A stretch of 64,000 bases of DNA. Source: Scilla litardierei (Eukaryota; Streptophyta; Magnoliopsida; Asparagales; Asparagaceae). Below the pieces are notes generated by a model. The model was not told the origin of the DNA. It did no database searches and worked only from the letters and a program-made list of their open reading frames with translations. The stretch's first letter is position 1. Each line of letters starts with the position of its first letter. The stretch is from NCBI GenBank assembly GCA_030789695.1, contig CM061139.1, positions 682,001 to 746,000 on the forward strand, in the 5' to 3' direction. A program made the translations under genes and the position numbers. Below, piece after piece: positions 20,003 through 31,974 of the stretch.

Positions 20003-22110
20003 GGTACTGGAAATGCCGGATGGAAACTTTCCTCTGGAGTGCTTCATTGTGGAGAGCCACATTGACGGAGTACGTCGAGCCCGAAGAAGAAGATTTCGCG
20101 AAGTGGACTACCGCGGAGGTCGCCGCGGAGGTAAGAAATTCCAAGGCAATGAACGCCTTGCAATGTGCTTTGGAACCCGATGACTTCAACAAGATATGCA
20201 CGTGTAAGAGTGCATATCAAATATGGAACTCCCTCCTCATCTTGCATGAAGGAACGAGTAGGGTAAGAGACTCTAAACTCGTAGTTGTTAATAAAGATTA
20301 CGAGTTATTTCATATGCAACATGGTGAGAAGATGAAGGAGTATTATGCTCTCTTCGTCGACATCACAAACGAGTTGGAGGCTCTTGGGAAAACCTACACC
20401 CAAAAGGAGAAAGTCTCCAAGATCATTGACGGACTTCCTTCTTGTTGGGAGAAACGTGCCATCGCCATCGAGGAAGGTAATGACATGAGTAAGTATACGG
20501 TTATTCAACTAATGGGTACCTTAATGTCTTATAAGGTATGCAAGGATAGCAAGTTAAAGTTGCAGGACAAGATGAAGTCCTACTTGAAGCAAGACGAGCC
20601 AAAGAAAAAGGCTATTGCTTTCAAGGCCGCTCCATCAACATCTACATCGACCGATGATGAAGACTCGAAAGATGAGTTGGACTTGGAATCCATGGCCCTC
20701 ATGGCAAATAATTTCAACCGGTTCTTCTGGAAAGGTAATTACAAGAATAAATCCAAGTTTAGTTCTTCTAACGCCTCCTCTCCTTTGTGCTTTAAATGCA
20801 ATAAGTCAGGACACATGAAAGCGGATTGTCCTCAAAATAAGCAAAAGGAAAAGTGGAAGGCGCCGAAGTTTGACAAGTCTAAGAAGTATAAGAAAGGGTA
20901 CAAAAAGGGACTTGTCGGGACATTCACCGACTCTGAGGATTCCTCTAGTGGAGAGTCGGGCGATGAGCAAGTGGAGCAAGCACACATGTGCTTCATGGCT
21001 AGAGAGGAGCAAGATAAAGATTCCTCCTCCGATGATAGCGACAATGAAGGCGATGAGGTAACCATGGATGACCTTAGAAATGCTAATGAGCAAATATGGT
21101 CTAAATACACTAAATTAGTAAATATATATACTAAAGTAAAAGATGATTTAGCTAGCATCCAAACCTCACCTAAACCTATCATCACCAACAACGACACCGT
21201 TGTTGAAGAGTTGAGAAATGAGATTGTAAATCTCAAGTCTCAACTTGAACATGTTCATATTAAGGAATCGGATGAACATGAGATAGCGGATTTGACTTCT
21301 CGGAACTCAACTTTGAGTATCGAGAATGAGAATCTCAAATCTCGTGTTTATGCACTCACATCGCAAGTGTCCACTTTGGATGCTTCGATGCATTCTCTCA
21401 CCGAGAAATATGAGTGCACATTAGGCCGAATTAATAAATTCAATAAGGCTAAGGACCATTTGGATAAAATCCTAAATGACTTACTTCTGGCCAATCACCA
21501 CATTGGCTTCGGGTATAAGATGTGAAGTTCATCTAAATCGGCCACTACCTTTGTCAGGCCAACTTCCGGTGACTCAACGAGTGGTAGCAAACACTCTATT
21601 GGTAGTTCATCTACCAATGGTGCTTCCACCTCGTACACACCCTCGTTTGGAAAGAAACCCACTTTGGATGGACCTCCAAAGAAGGGTCATGCTTATATGT
21701 ACACAAATACCATGCCACGTAGGAACACACATCCTACTCCACCGGCTCACACATATGATGATTTTTATGCTACACATCCACGGGCACGTGCACACCAAGT
21801 GAGACACCCTCACGCACGTGTTCCTCCACATGCATATGTTCACTCACACCATCATATGAACCATTCTCATAATGCACCATTTCATCATGTTCCTTATGCC
21901 TATCCACGACATGCATCACGTAGAAATCAACAGCGCATGCATGCTCCCAATAGGATTAGGGCTCCCAAAATCTTCACTATTTGGAGCCCAAAGGACATAA
22001 GCATGAATGAAAAACAAGTTTATATGAATTCTTATTTTATGAATGTCGTGCATAGTGATACTTATGTGGGGAAGTCTAAGTCCAATTGGACTTGGCTTCC
22101 AAAGGTCTAA
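20003..22110 (+). pseudogene. gag: Outer gag, remainder, with an internal stop
   Basis: The frame continues from 6918 (GYWKCRMETFLWSASLW). It carries the gag domain, the CCHC knuckle CFKCNKSGHMKADC near 20790-20830, a Lys-rich stretch, an acidic segment, a long coiled coil and a His/Arg/Pro-rich tail. The frame stops at TGA 21523-21525 (after GFGYKM), where the inner copy has GGA, then stays open in the same frame to 22110 (ending NWTWLPKV). A protein start at 19939 would read through LTR sequence and is not real. Total length without the nested element and the stop is about 746 codons. Confidence 0.9.
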
Positions 22111-22169
22111 TCTTTTGGACCCAATGACCTTGGGTACCATGATACGATATTTTCTATCTTTAGGTACTC

Positions 22170-25100
22170 AAGAAAAAGAAACGGAGCAACAAATTCAAAT
22201 TTAGCTCCAAGAATAATTGGATACTCGATAGCGGGTGTTCAAAACACTTGACGGGTGACGCTCAATTGCTCTCCGGAGTGGTGCCCATTATAAATGGGAA
22301 CCGGGTAGTCTTTGGAGGCAACGAGAGCAGAACCATCATAGGTGTTGGTTAAGTGGGTAATCCTTCTAAACCTATAATAAGTGATGTTTACCTTGTTAAA
22401 GGATTAAACCACAATCTCATTTCAATAAGCCAACTTTGTGACAAAGGTTACAAAGTTAGCTTTGCGAAAGGAATGTGCCATATTTTAAGAAAAGATAATA
22501 ATGATTTATTGTTTTCCGGCACACGCCATAAGGATATATATATCCTAGATCTTCCAAGATCACATGAACAATGTCTCATTGCCAACACAAGTGAACAATA
22601 CTTATGGCATCGACGTTTCGGTCATGTGAACTTTGGAACACTCTTTAAACTTTCCAAGTTAAATTCTATTAGAGGCTTCCCTAAGCTTGTCTTTCAAAAG
22701 AAAAGCTTTTGTGACTCGTGTCAACGAGGCAATCTTCCAAAATCGTCTTTTAAACCTAAGAAAATCATTTCTTCTAAGCGGCCCCTAGAGCTTTTACATC
22801 TAGATCTTTTTGGGCCAACTAGAGTTGCTTCATTAGGAAATGCACGATATGGACTTGTCATCGTTGATGACTTTTCTAGATTTACTTGGGTATTTTCCTT
22901 AAGTAATAAAAATGGTGCATTCGAAAATTTCACAATATTTGTCAAGAAAGTACAAAATCTCATTGTAACCACCATTATCACTATTCGTAGTGATCATGGA
23001 GGGGAATTTGAGACTGAGTCTTTTGAGAATTTTTGTGATGAAGTTGGTATTACACGCACCTTTTTATTCCCTCGCGCACCTCCTCAAAATGGTGTTGTTG
23101 AGAGAAAGACTAGGACGCTAGTGGAGTGTGCTCGCACTATGCTTGATGATAGCCAACTTGGCCATCAATTTTGGGCGGAAGTGGTACATACCGCTTGCTA
23201 TGTGTTTAATAGAATACTTTTGAGGCCCGACACCAAACAAACTTGTTATGAATTGTTGTTTGGTAGGTTGCCTCAAGTTAAACATTTTCGAGTTTTCGGT
23301 GCAAAATGTTTTATTAAAAATACGTATGGTAGTTTGGACAAATTCGATCCAAGATCCGATGAGGGGATATTTGTTGGATATTCCTCCCGTAGCAAAGCCT
23401 ACCGGATATACAACAAACGAACCTCAACGATCGAGGAATCACTTCATGTTTCATTTAATGAAGGTTTTGTCCCAACTAGAATTACTAATGATGATGACTC
23501 TATGGATGTCTTATGTGATTCTATTGGTAATTATAATTCTAATGATTCTATTGATACTAACCCTACTAATGAATCTTTTGAGAATGTTCCTAGTGATCAT
23601 GGAATTTCCAAACGGCTTCATACCGTTCGTGGCCATCCTCATGAGCAAGTCATTGGCAATATCCTTGATAGTGTCAAAACGAGATCTCAAGTCAACTACT
23701 TCGCTCATTGCGCCTTTGCCTCCTCGATAGAGCCAAAGAATATTAATGAAGCGTGCGAAGATGGTGCTTGGATCTTAGCCATGGAGGAGGAACTCATTCA
23801 ATTCGAGAGGAATGAGGTTTGGGAGCTTGTTCCATTGCCATCGAAGAACCACACCGTTATAGGAACAAAGTGGATTTTCAAGAACAAGACCGACGAAAAC
23901 CAAATCATCGTCCAGAACAAAGCTCGGTTAGTAGCTCAAGGCTATCAGCAAGAGGAAGGTATTGATTTCGAAGAATCCTTTGCTCCGGTAGCTAGATTAG
24001 AATCTATTAGATTATTGTTATCTTTTGCATGCCATAAAGATTTTAAACTCTTTCAAATGGATGTTAAAAGTGCATTTTTAAACGGAGATGTTGTTGAGGA
24101 AGTTTACGTTTCTCAACCTCCGGGTTTTATAAATGAAAAATTTCCAAATCATGTTTTCAAACTTAAGAAAGCACTTTACGGTTTGAGACAAGCTCCTCGA
24201 GTTTGGTATGACCGTTTAAAGAATTTTCTTTTGGATTTAGGTTTTAAAATGGGAGAAGTTGATTCGACATTATTTGTTAAGTATTCGAATAATGATATAA
24301 TTTTAGTTCAAATTTATGTTGATGATATCATTTTCGGTGCTACTAACTTCACTCTTTGCGAAGAGTTTTCTAATGTGATGAAGGATCAATTTGAGATGAG
24401 CCACATGGGTGAGCTCAAATATTTCTTAGGTCTCCAAATTCGCCAAATGAACGATGCAATCTTCATCCACCAAACCAAGTACACGGTGGAGTTGCTAAAG
24501 CGATTTGGAATGGAGAATGCCTCCGGGAAAAAGACTCCAATGAGCACTACTACGCATCTTGATAAAGATACGGGCGGAAAAGATGTAGACATTCGTCTAT
24601 ATCGAGGTATGATAGGTAGTTTACTATATCTTACCGCAAGTAGGCCCGATATTATGTTTGCCGTATGTGTATGTGCTCGTTATCAGTCTCAACCTAAGGA
24701 ATCTCACTTAGTAGCGGTAAAATGTATTTTCCGTTATTGAAGTTACACACTTGACTTTGGGTTACTTTATCCAAAGTCTAGAACATATGAGTTAATCTCA
24801 TATAGTGACGCAGATTATGCGGGATGCAAATCCGACAGGAAAAGTACTAGTGGCACTTGCCATTTTATAGGAAATTCTCTTGTCTCTTGGTTTTCCAAGA
24901 AGCAGAATTCCGTATCACTTTCAACCACCGAGGCAAAATATATTGCCGCCGGTGCCGCGTGTGCTCAGGTTCTTTGGATGAGACATACTCTTAAAGACTT
25001 TGGTATAAACTGTGATACTTGCCCTATCATGGTGGACAACCAAAGTGCAATTTGTCTCTCTAAGAATCCGGTACACCATTCCCGTTCTAAACACATAGAT

Positions 25101-25265
25101 GTCCGTCAACATTTCTTAGATGATCATGTTGCTAAAACGGACATCATTTTAGTGTACGTTGAAACCCAGAAGCAAATCGCCGATATTTTCACGAAACCAC
25201 TCAAGGAAGACTCCTTTGTGCGGTTGTGTCGAGAATTGGGGATTATGGGTGAATCCGAGATTTAG
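22170..25265 (+). pseudogene. pol: Outer pol: protease, integrase, RT, RNase H, with two stops
   Basis: The order is protease (WILDSGCSKHLTGD at about 22218), integrase HHCC finger ([20 protein letters not shown]), integrase core ([28 protein letters not shown]), RT ([22 protein letters not shown] near 24315) and RNase H ([22 protein letters not shown]), ending GESEI at 25265. A TAA at 22350-22352 replaces the Lys codon of the inner copy and a TGA at 24738-24740 lies between RT and RNase H (two changes from CTA). The Asp pair of RT and the D-D-E of integrase remain. The segment 22353-24740 is one open frame. Confidence 0.93.
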
Positions 25266-26073
25266 GATTCATTTTATTCAATAATCTTGCATGCTATCAA
25301 TTTTCGTTATATTGTTCATGCTTGATGTATTGGAATTTTCTGGATTTTTCGTTGAATTTTCGGAATTTATGCTCGATTTATTCATGAACATCAAATTTAA
25401 GATTTTTGATGTTTAATGGGGTAGTATAATGATTAATGAGCTTATTTCGATGTTTCGTCCAAGTGCGATTAGGAGAGAACTCAAAATTTCAAATTCTAAA
25501 ATTTTTGAACTCTGTTAGTCGGTTCATGTTCATTGACCGACCGACTAGATTGCGTTCTAGTCGGTCAGTGAATGAACTCAGACCGACTAACTCAAGCCCT
25601 AATTTTGGCTTCAGTTACTGTTTGCACTTAGTCGGTTCAAGCTCATTGGCCGACCGACTAGATGGTCATCTAGTCGGTCAGCGCTTGAACTCTGACCGAC
25701 TAAGTGCTCAGTGGCTGCTTTGGTCTTTTCAATTTCCGATCGATTTAATCTCTCTCAAACCGACTAACTCCTATTCTAGTCGGTGCAAAATCTCCTCTCC
25801 AGCCCAAAAACCCCGAAACCCCTTCGACTTCCCCCATTCTCTCCGCCATGTGTCGATCTTTTCCGGCCATCTCTGGCCATCTCCGGCCATCTCCTCCGTC
25901 GCTGATCTCTCCCTCTCCTCCTGCCGACCTAGGGTATCAATCTATCCTCTCTCTCAGCTTCTAGGGTTAGGGTTTCTAGATTATTTCGATTTCAGTTTCT
26001 AGGGTTCGGCCTAGGGTTTGTTTCTTAGGGTTTAGATTTCGATCTCGTTTGATTGCGTTGTCTCGTCACACTT
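25266..26073 (+). promoter_or_regulatory. Spacer between outer pol and env-like ORF, with CGG/CCG boxes
   Basis: Boxes of TAGTCGGT(C/T) and GACCGACTA occur at 25516-25790, again in facing pairs, matching the inner spacer. Several TAGGGTT telo-like motifs follow at 25964-26035, close to the env-like start. No gene lies here. Confidence 0.7.
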
Positions 26074-27638
26074 ATGGCGAAGACAAGAATACCGATCGAT
26101 CCCTCACGTCCGTCACCTATGACCGTCAAGTCTCCGCCTTCGGACCCCCTGTAACCCAAACGCCGTTCCAAGACCACCCACCCTTCATCGTCTTCTCCTC
26201 CTCTTAAGAAGAAGAGGACGACGACTGCTAAGCCTCGATCACAACCTAAGCCTAGGAAACAACCCGTGTCTCCAGCTTCATTCCGTGCACCCACTCCTCC
26301 TGATGATTCCGACACGGAATACATTCCGGAGACCGAGCATACGGCTCGGGATCCTAGTCCTCCACATCGATCTAGCACACGTCAGCCTAAGGGGAAGGCT
26401 CCGATGCCAGTTGGCGGTGTCGATATTTCGTTGTGTCGCGACGACCCGTTGTGTCTCGCGGCTTACAACCGTATCGAGCACTGTCCTCTGTTATTGGAGC
26501 ACTTCGTTCAGTTCTCCGACTTCCCTCACCTAGCTGATCTCCTTTCGTCTAGCGGCCTTATCGATTATCTTCGATATGTCCCTAAGGCGAATCCACATCC
26601 ATACCCTCGCCTAGTCAAGCTATTTTATGCGAACCGAGTCCGGGATCAGTACGACGAGACCCATTCCATTGAGACGATTGTCTTGGGGACACCGATAGTC
26701 CTCACGGCAGAAATCTTGGGGGATTTGTTAGGTGTCTCCTCGTCTGGCCTCCTTCCTTCCGATATCTCTGTCGACGATATTTCTGAGCTTGATCAGGTGA
26801 TGCTCATCGAGATTTTCCATGAGATCCCTCCTGCCATGATTGGTGTCCCTTCGAAGTCCTTCAAGATGAATGCTTGGGTGCTAACCTTACTCTGAAGTCG
26901 TGCCTCCTTTCAAAGTACGGCTCATCGAGCTTGCCATCCCAGCCATTCCTCAAACTCATTTACGCTATCTTCATGGGGAGTGAGATCAATTGGGCTAGGA
27001 TCATTCTCGATAAGATGGATTCTTTCGAGTGTATTCGAAAGTCCACGAAATCTGCTTACATCACATATCCCTGCCTTCTGACACTTGTCTTTCGTCACTT
27101 TCGGGTCCCTCTTCCTCCCGATGATGAGCGTCCCCTCGGTCCCCCTCTGAATGCGACGGCCGTCAAGAAGTCTCTTGCGACGCTTCGTCATGTTCAGAGG
27201 ATGACCCCTTCAGCTTCTGCCTCTGCTTCAGCTTCTCCTGCTCCCTCTCCTACTCTTGTTGAGCTTGCACATTCGCTGAAACGTGTAGAGTCTCGTTGTG
27301 CTCGTTCCGAGGAGATTCTCGCTCGCATCGCATCTCACTTTGGCATTGAGATTCCTCCGTCGGTTTTTGACGACGAGGAGATGGATGACACTGAGCTCGA
27401 GGAGCTTATTGGATCTGCTGCTGCTCATGCCCCTGAGGGTACTTCTGGTGCTGCTGCTACTTCTGTCGGTGATCCCGAGAGCACACCTGCTGCCACCATT
27501 CCTCCGGTGGATGCTTCGTCTGTTGCTGCTCCCGAGACCACTCCTGTCGTGCCAGTGATCTCCACTCCTACTGACCCAGTGACCACCACTCCTGCTGCAG
27601 AGCCTGCTGCTGCTGCAGATCCTCCCGTTGCCTCCTGA
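26074..27638 (+). pseudogene. Outer env-like ORF with a stop and a frameshift
   Basis: The ATG at 26074 opens MAKTRIPIDPSRPSPMT, homologous to the inner env-like ORF. The frame stops at TAA 26152-26154 (codon 27), continues in frame to about 26880, then loses one base near 26880: VLTLL-stop replaces VLNLxLKSC. It continues in another frame (LKSCLLSKYGSSSLPS) to TGA 27638. The conserved core (MPVGGVDISLCRDDP, LVKLFYANRVRDQYD, RVPLPPDDERPLG) and the A/T/P tail ending DPPVAS are as in the inner copy. I see no membrane segment. Its function is unknown; it is kept in the same position in both elements. Confidence 0.8.
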
Positions 27639-28557
27639 GCTTCTTTGGAGGACTCTCCTGTGCACATTGGATGATATTTGTAGTGTGTGAGAGTTGGGTA
27701 GGATAGTTTGGGTGGTTATGATTTTTGATACTTTTGGATGTATTTTGATATATCTCTGATGGAGTTTTGATATTTTTGTATGTATGTGATACTCAGATAT
27801 CTGTTGTGATATATGATGTATGATGTGCTTCGATCGTTCGATCGTTATTTTGTTTGTTGGCAGATGTATAATTTTGTTGTATCATGTTTCATATTTATAT
27901 ATACATCGATGTTGACATTCACTCTTATGTGCACATTATATTATTGCCTCTAATGATTGATTTCGTCGCTCGACGATAATAACTTGGTTAAATAGAAATT
28001 ATTTCTATGAAAACATAGCATTGTTTTCCATGCACTTAATTAACCAAGAATGCTGATATTGGAGAGTATATTCCATAACTCAATTCGTAAAATTAATTTG
28101 AGTTTTGATGATTTTATTTATCGATTTTCGACTTTGGTCTCATTGACACGCTTTGATTTCCTTCGTATTTTCCTTTGGTGTCATTTGGACCGTGGTCGTA
28201 TTCTACGACTCCCGTGCTTTTATTTGAAGTCATTGGTGTTGTCGTTGATCTCCTCCCACTCTTTTTGCTAATGCCAAAGGGGGAGAGATATAATAATGAC
28301 GATGAGCTAGATGATAATTTAAAGCATTTTTCCAAGAATCTAATTTGATATGTTAGATTCAGGGGGAGTTAAGATATAAAAATGGATTTCAAATCCGATA
28401 TTTCAATAATTGATTCACATTTTATACTTCACTCGTCTGCTTGATGCTTATGATTATTATTTAATTTGGAATTAACGTGTCATCAATGCAGGGGGAGTAA
28501 GTAAATTTAATTTGAATCATTATTTTTGATTATTATTTATGTTGGTTTGTCATCACC
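27639..28557 (+). other. 3' non-coding region of outer Sirevirus with extra polypurine tracts
   Basis: AT-rich, no gene. Additional PPT-like tracts occur: AAAGGGGGAGA at 28276-28286, AGGGGGAG at 28361-28368 and 28490-28497. These mirror the inner element. Confidence 0.75.
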
Positions 28558-28623
28558 AAAAAGGGGGAGAATGTTGTGTATTGATTCCCCGGATTTGGTT
28601 TTGATGATGAACAAACATAAATA
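28531..28623 (+). other. Terminal polypurine tract (28558-28571) within an inverted repeat
   Basis: The PPT AAAAAGGGGGAGAA ends at 28571, directly before the 3' LTR. Left arm 28531-28560 (TTTATGTTGGTTTGTCATCA...) and right arm 28594-28623 (TTTGGTTTTGATGATGAACA...) are complementary with few mismatches. The hairpin would place the PPT and LTR start in the loop. This is the precisely placed inverted repeat reported for Sireviruses. Confidence 0.85.
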
Positions 28624-30293
28624 TCGTGAACTAACACTTTATGAGCGTAGTTATGGAGATCGTCGCCAAACTTCTATGAACATCAAAAGCGACGTCTCGA
28701 GACTTCTCAAAGCGCGTGATCGTATGCCTAAAGCTTCGTTGAAGCTCAAGGACCATTATTGAAGTCAAGAGATTCGGATCGAAGCGATTGAAGATGGTTC
28801 GTCAAGTTTTATTTATAGTCTTCTATCATCGTTTCGTAGAATGTTAAGCCTTGAGTAGGTCTTACGTTTTAATCTTCATATCGCTCATATCTTAGAGCTA
28901 AGATCTTAGTAGAAGTCCATACAAACTTTCCCGAAGCTTCGCGCTTCGATTCACGGCTTCTTGTGCATGTTAGTTGGTTCAAGAAGAAGAACCAACCGGC
29001 TAGATGGCAATCTAGTCGGTCGGCAAATCTTCTTGAACCGACTAGAATGCCTTGTTCAATTTCAGCTCAGTTACTGTTTACAGTTAGTCGGTCAAAGAAG
29101 GTTCACCGACCGACTAGTTGTGAAACTAGTCGGTTAAGAATCCTTCTTGGACCGACTAGTTGAACTTCCATTTTTGAGCCTGAGCTACTGTTTATCATTA
29201 GTCGGTCAAAGTACATTTATCGACCGACTAGTTGATAAACTAGTCGGTCAGCATTTGCTCTTAGACTGACTAATTCAACTTGTATTCAGACTATTCTATT
29301 TCTTCTGTTAGTCGGTCAAAGTTCACTTACCAACCGACTAGTTGTGAAACTAGTCGGTTGGCAAGTCTTCTTGGACCAACTAGTTCTTTAAGTCTGACCT
29401 TCATCTATTCACTGTTCACCTCTTAGTCGGTTCATGTTGTTTCACCGACCGACTAGTTGATGAACTAGTCAGTCAGTGATCCTTCTTTGACCGACTAGTC
29501 TGCTTCAGAATAGAGCCGTTGGAGCATTAAATGCCACGATTTTTTGCTCTCTCTTTCCTTTATCCTATATATACTTGGAGTGTTGCATTCATAGCATTCA
29601 AGGCTGATATTAATTGATATTTAGAGATCAAAGAGAAAGCATTTAATCTCATTCAAAGCTCATTCATTTTCATTCTTGAATCTCTCCCTCACTCTTATTT
29701 CAAAAGAGAGATTCATTGATTGTGAGCCTTCCAAGCCAAGAGCTTGATTCTAGGTCACCAACATCCACCTAGGACTCCATTGCTGGTCATCTACTTGGAG
29801 CTAGGGTTTGGTGCCTTCATCTTCCCCAAAATCCGTCTTTGCCCTAATTCGTAAGTATACTCAAGGCATAAGATTTTGTCGGTAAGAATTTCTATTTCAA
29901 TTTACTTTGAATATTGCAAGTTGTACTCTCGGTTGTGAGAGTTTATTTGTGATCCCGGGTTGTGGGAGTCACAATTTCATTTGTGTATAATTTGATCTTG
30001 TAGAGGTTTCTACAAGTATTTCATAGTGCAAATTTGAGTTAGGGTTTCTAACTCAAGTATCCGGAGGGGATCTGGGTGGTTGGGACGTAGGATCACTGGG
30101 AACAAGTCGGGGAGACTTGGGTGGATCCGAACCCGTTAATATCGTCTGTTTGCGATTGTTCATTTGTTGTCTATATTTACATTTCCACATTGTTGGTTAT
30201 GTTTGCAAGATAATTAGGAATTATCTTCTTAATTATTTTAAAGTACTATTCACCCCCCTTAGTACTTGTGCAGTAGCTACGTAGGGCATTACA
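28572..30293 (+). repeat. 3' LTR of outer Sirevirus
   Basis: It is 1722 bp, TGTTGTGTATTG to GGGCATTACA, with CGG/CCG boxes at 28985-29505 and a TATA box near 29568. About 45 differences from the 5' LTR are seen by eye, many of them C-to-T or G-to-A changes inside the boxes (for example 'gactgacta', 'agtcagtc'). It is followed by the target copy ATATG (30294-30298). Confidence 0.95.
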
Positions 30294-30298
30294 ATATG

Positions 30299-30547
30299 AA
30301 GGTCGTTCAGTAGTGAGAGGATGACCCATTCGGCTTACGACTGACGCCTCGTTGAGGTCGTTTGATAGCGAGTGGCACGACCCCTTCGTCTTACGTCCGA
30401 TGACATATGAAGGTCGTTCAGTAGCGAGGGGATGGCACCTTCGGTGTACGGCTGACAACGTAGGGAGGTCGTTCAGTAGCGAGGGGTGGCCCTTTCGACT
30501 TACGACTGACGATAAAGGAAGGTCGTTCAGTAGCGAGGGGGTAGCCC
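30299..30547 (+). repeat. Tandem array of about 55-bp repeats, right part
   Basis: Four to five more units of the array broken at 5036 (AAGGTCGTTCAGTAGTGAGA and so on). The array ends near 30547 in 'gtagcccttttcttgacag', where unrelated sequence begins. Confidence 0.88.
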
Positions 30548-31974
30548 TTTTCTTGACAGACCTTGCGGAATATGGAATATGCTTTTGTTGGTAAGGTGTG
30601 TTGAAGACATTAGCTGTGGATGGTGAGGCAAAGAAAAAGTTTGAGTTATTAGGGGATCAAGGTCCCCTCGTTGAAGATTGTTGATCTGATGTTGTAGGTT
30701 AACGATTTGCTCATCAGACGCAGAAGTCTTTACTGCATACTTCTCATTGATCTTTTTCCTAATCAAACTAATTGCCTTTATTTCACTAGATGTATGCATG
30801 TAGGTCATCATCAGTTATGGGTATAGTGTATTTGGTATATCGTCTAGTAGTAGCTACGCCTTGCCCTTACAATATTCTTAATCAACATGCTCTGATCCTT
30901 TGTTATTGCTAGATCTCTATGCTTCCTCAATGTCTTCATCTACTATGTGTCCCTCCTTGGAAGGGGCACATCATGCTGTAACCCTTTAGAGAGGTATCAG
31001 ATTTTGCTCAGGTCAGGTATAAGATCATCTCAAGCAAAGCTTTGGTATTTTTGAATTGATGGGCCTTGTTTTCTATCATCTCATGGAGCTTTGCCATGAG
31101 GGCTTGGAAATCAATGGATGTAAGGACTATAGGAACTAGTGGGGGTGTGACATCAGTGGGTGGATAGTAATCTGTGGTCTGGTTAATGTCTACGGTACAA
31201 CGGTACTGCTGGTCTCACCATCAATGGTCTTCATGTCCTCGCCATAAGGGAGGATGATGCTGAGGTGGAAGCTACTTCGAGAGCGTATGAAACTGGAATA
31301 ATACATAAGGCCCATCCTCCAGTGTCAACTATTGATGCATGAATCTTGTAACCAAGAGCCCGATTAGGATTTTGTCAAGCCAAGCTCCTTATCCAGTACC
31401 TGAGAGAGAGAGAGAGAGGTGTGAGGAATAGAGGGTGGTGGCCTTCCAATTCGACTCTGATGCTTAATTCAGATAAGGCGGGAGGAAGCACATGTGTAGC
31501 TGATGAGTAGGTAAGTCACAACATACATGTTGATGGAGCGGCTTTAATTTTATATGGAGCTGGGGGTGATTACGCCACATCAGGCAAAGTTATAAAGATC
31601 TACAATCCTCTAGTATACCTGACTCCCCCAGATCAGGCCTTTAATATCCTTCCATTATGTAAGTGGGAGAGTAGAATCTGATCGTAACGGCTTAGAGGGA
31701 AGGTTGGGCATTGAAGACCAGGTTAGCTGAGTTTATGGAGCAGTTATGATGGCCAACCTCATTTGGCAAACCTTTGGCGAGGATGCTATTATTATGGAGC
31801 ATACCTTTGGCATTCACCACTAAGGTCTATCATGTAGAGTTATGCTTGCAGCTTGGCCAAGCCAACCTCCCAAGATGTTCTCAGGTTGAATCTGAGGATA
31901 CAGTGACTTTATGTTCTACTGCCAGATTTAGCTAGGTGTCACCAGCGATGTAACCCAGTCTAAGTATCATTTAC
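30548..31974. other. Unassigned, probably decayed gypsy sequence
   Basis: No convincing open frame. A 94-codon - strand frame (30527-30811) contains a short Leu/Gln-rich helix-like stretch but matches nothing I recognise. A (GA)n run lies near 31400. The location between the tandem array and a gypsy pol fragment suggests remains of the same kind of element; this is inference. Confidence 0.3.

Larger units (their letters stand above)
5037..30293 (+). mobile_element. Outer Sirevirus (Ty1/copia with env-like ORF), 25.3 kb including nested insertions
   Basis: The element has two 1722-bp LTRs beginning TGTTG and ending TTACA, a PBS complementary to initiator-Met tRNA, gag with a CCHC zinc knuckle, protease-integrase-RT-RNase H in copia order, an env-like ORF, repeated polypurine tracts, and a 5-bp ATATG target duplication. 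Without the 13.1-kb inner element and its extra target copy it is about 12.2 kb. Known Sirevirus hallmarks (Bousios et al. 2010) are present: CGG/CCG boxes in the LTR and before the env-like gene, multiple PPTs, and an inverted repeat around the last PPT. The LTRs differ at roughly 45 positions (about 2.6% by eye). Stops in gag, pol and env-like ORFs make it non-autonomous now. Confidence 0.93.
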
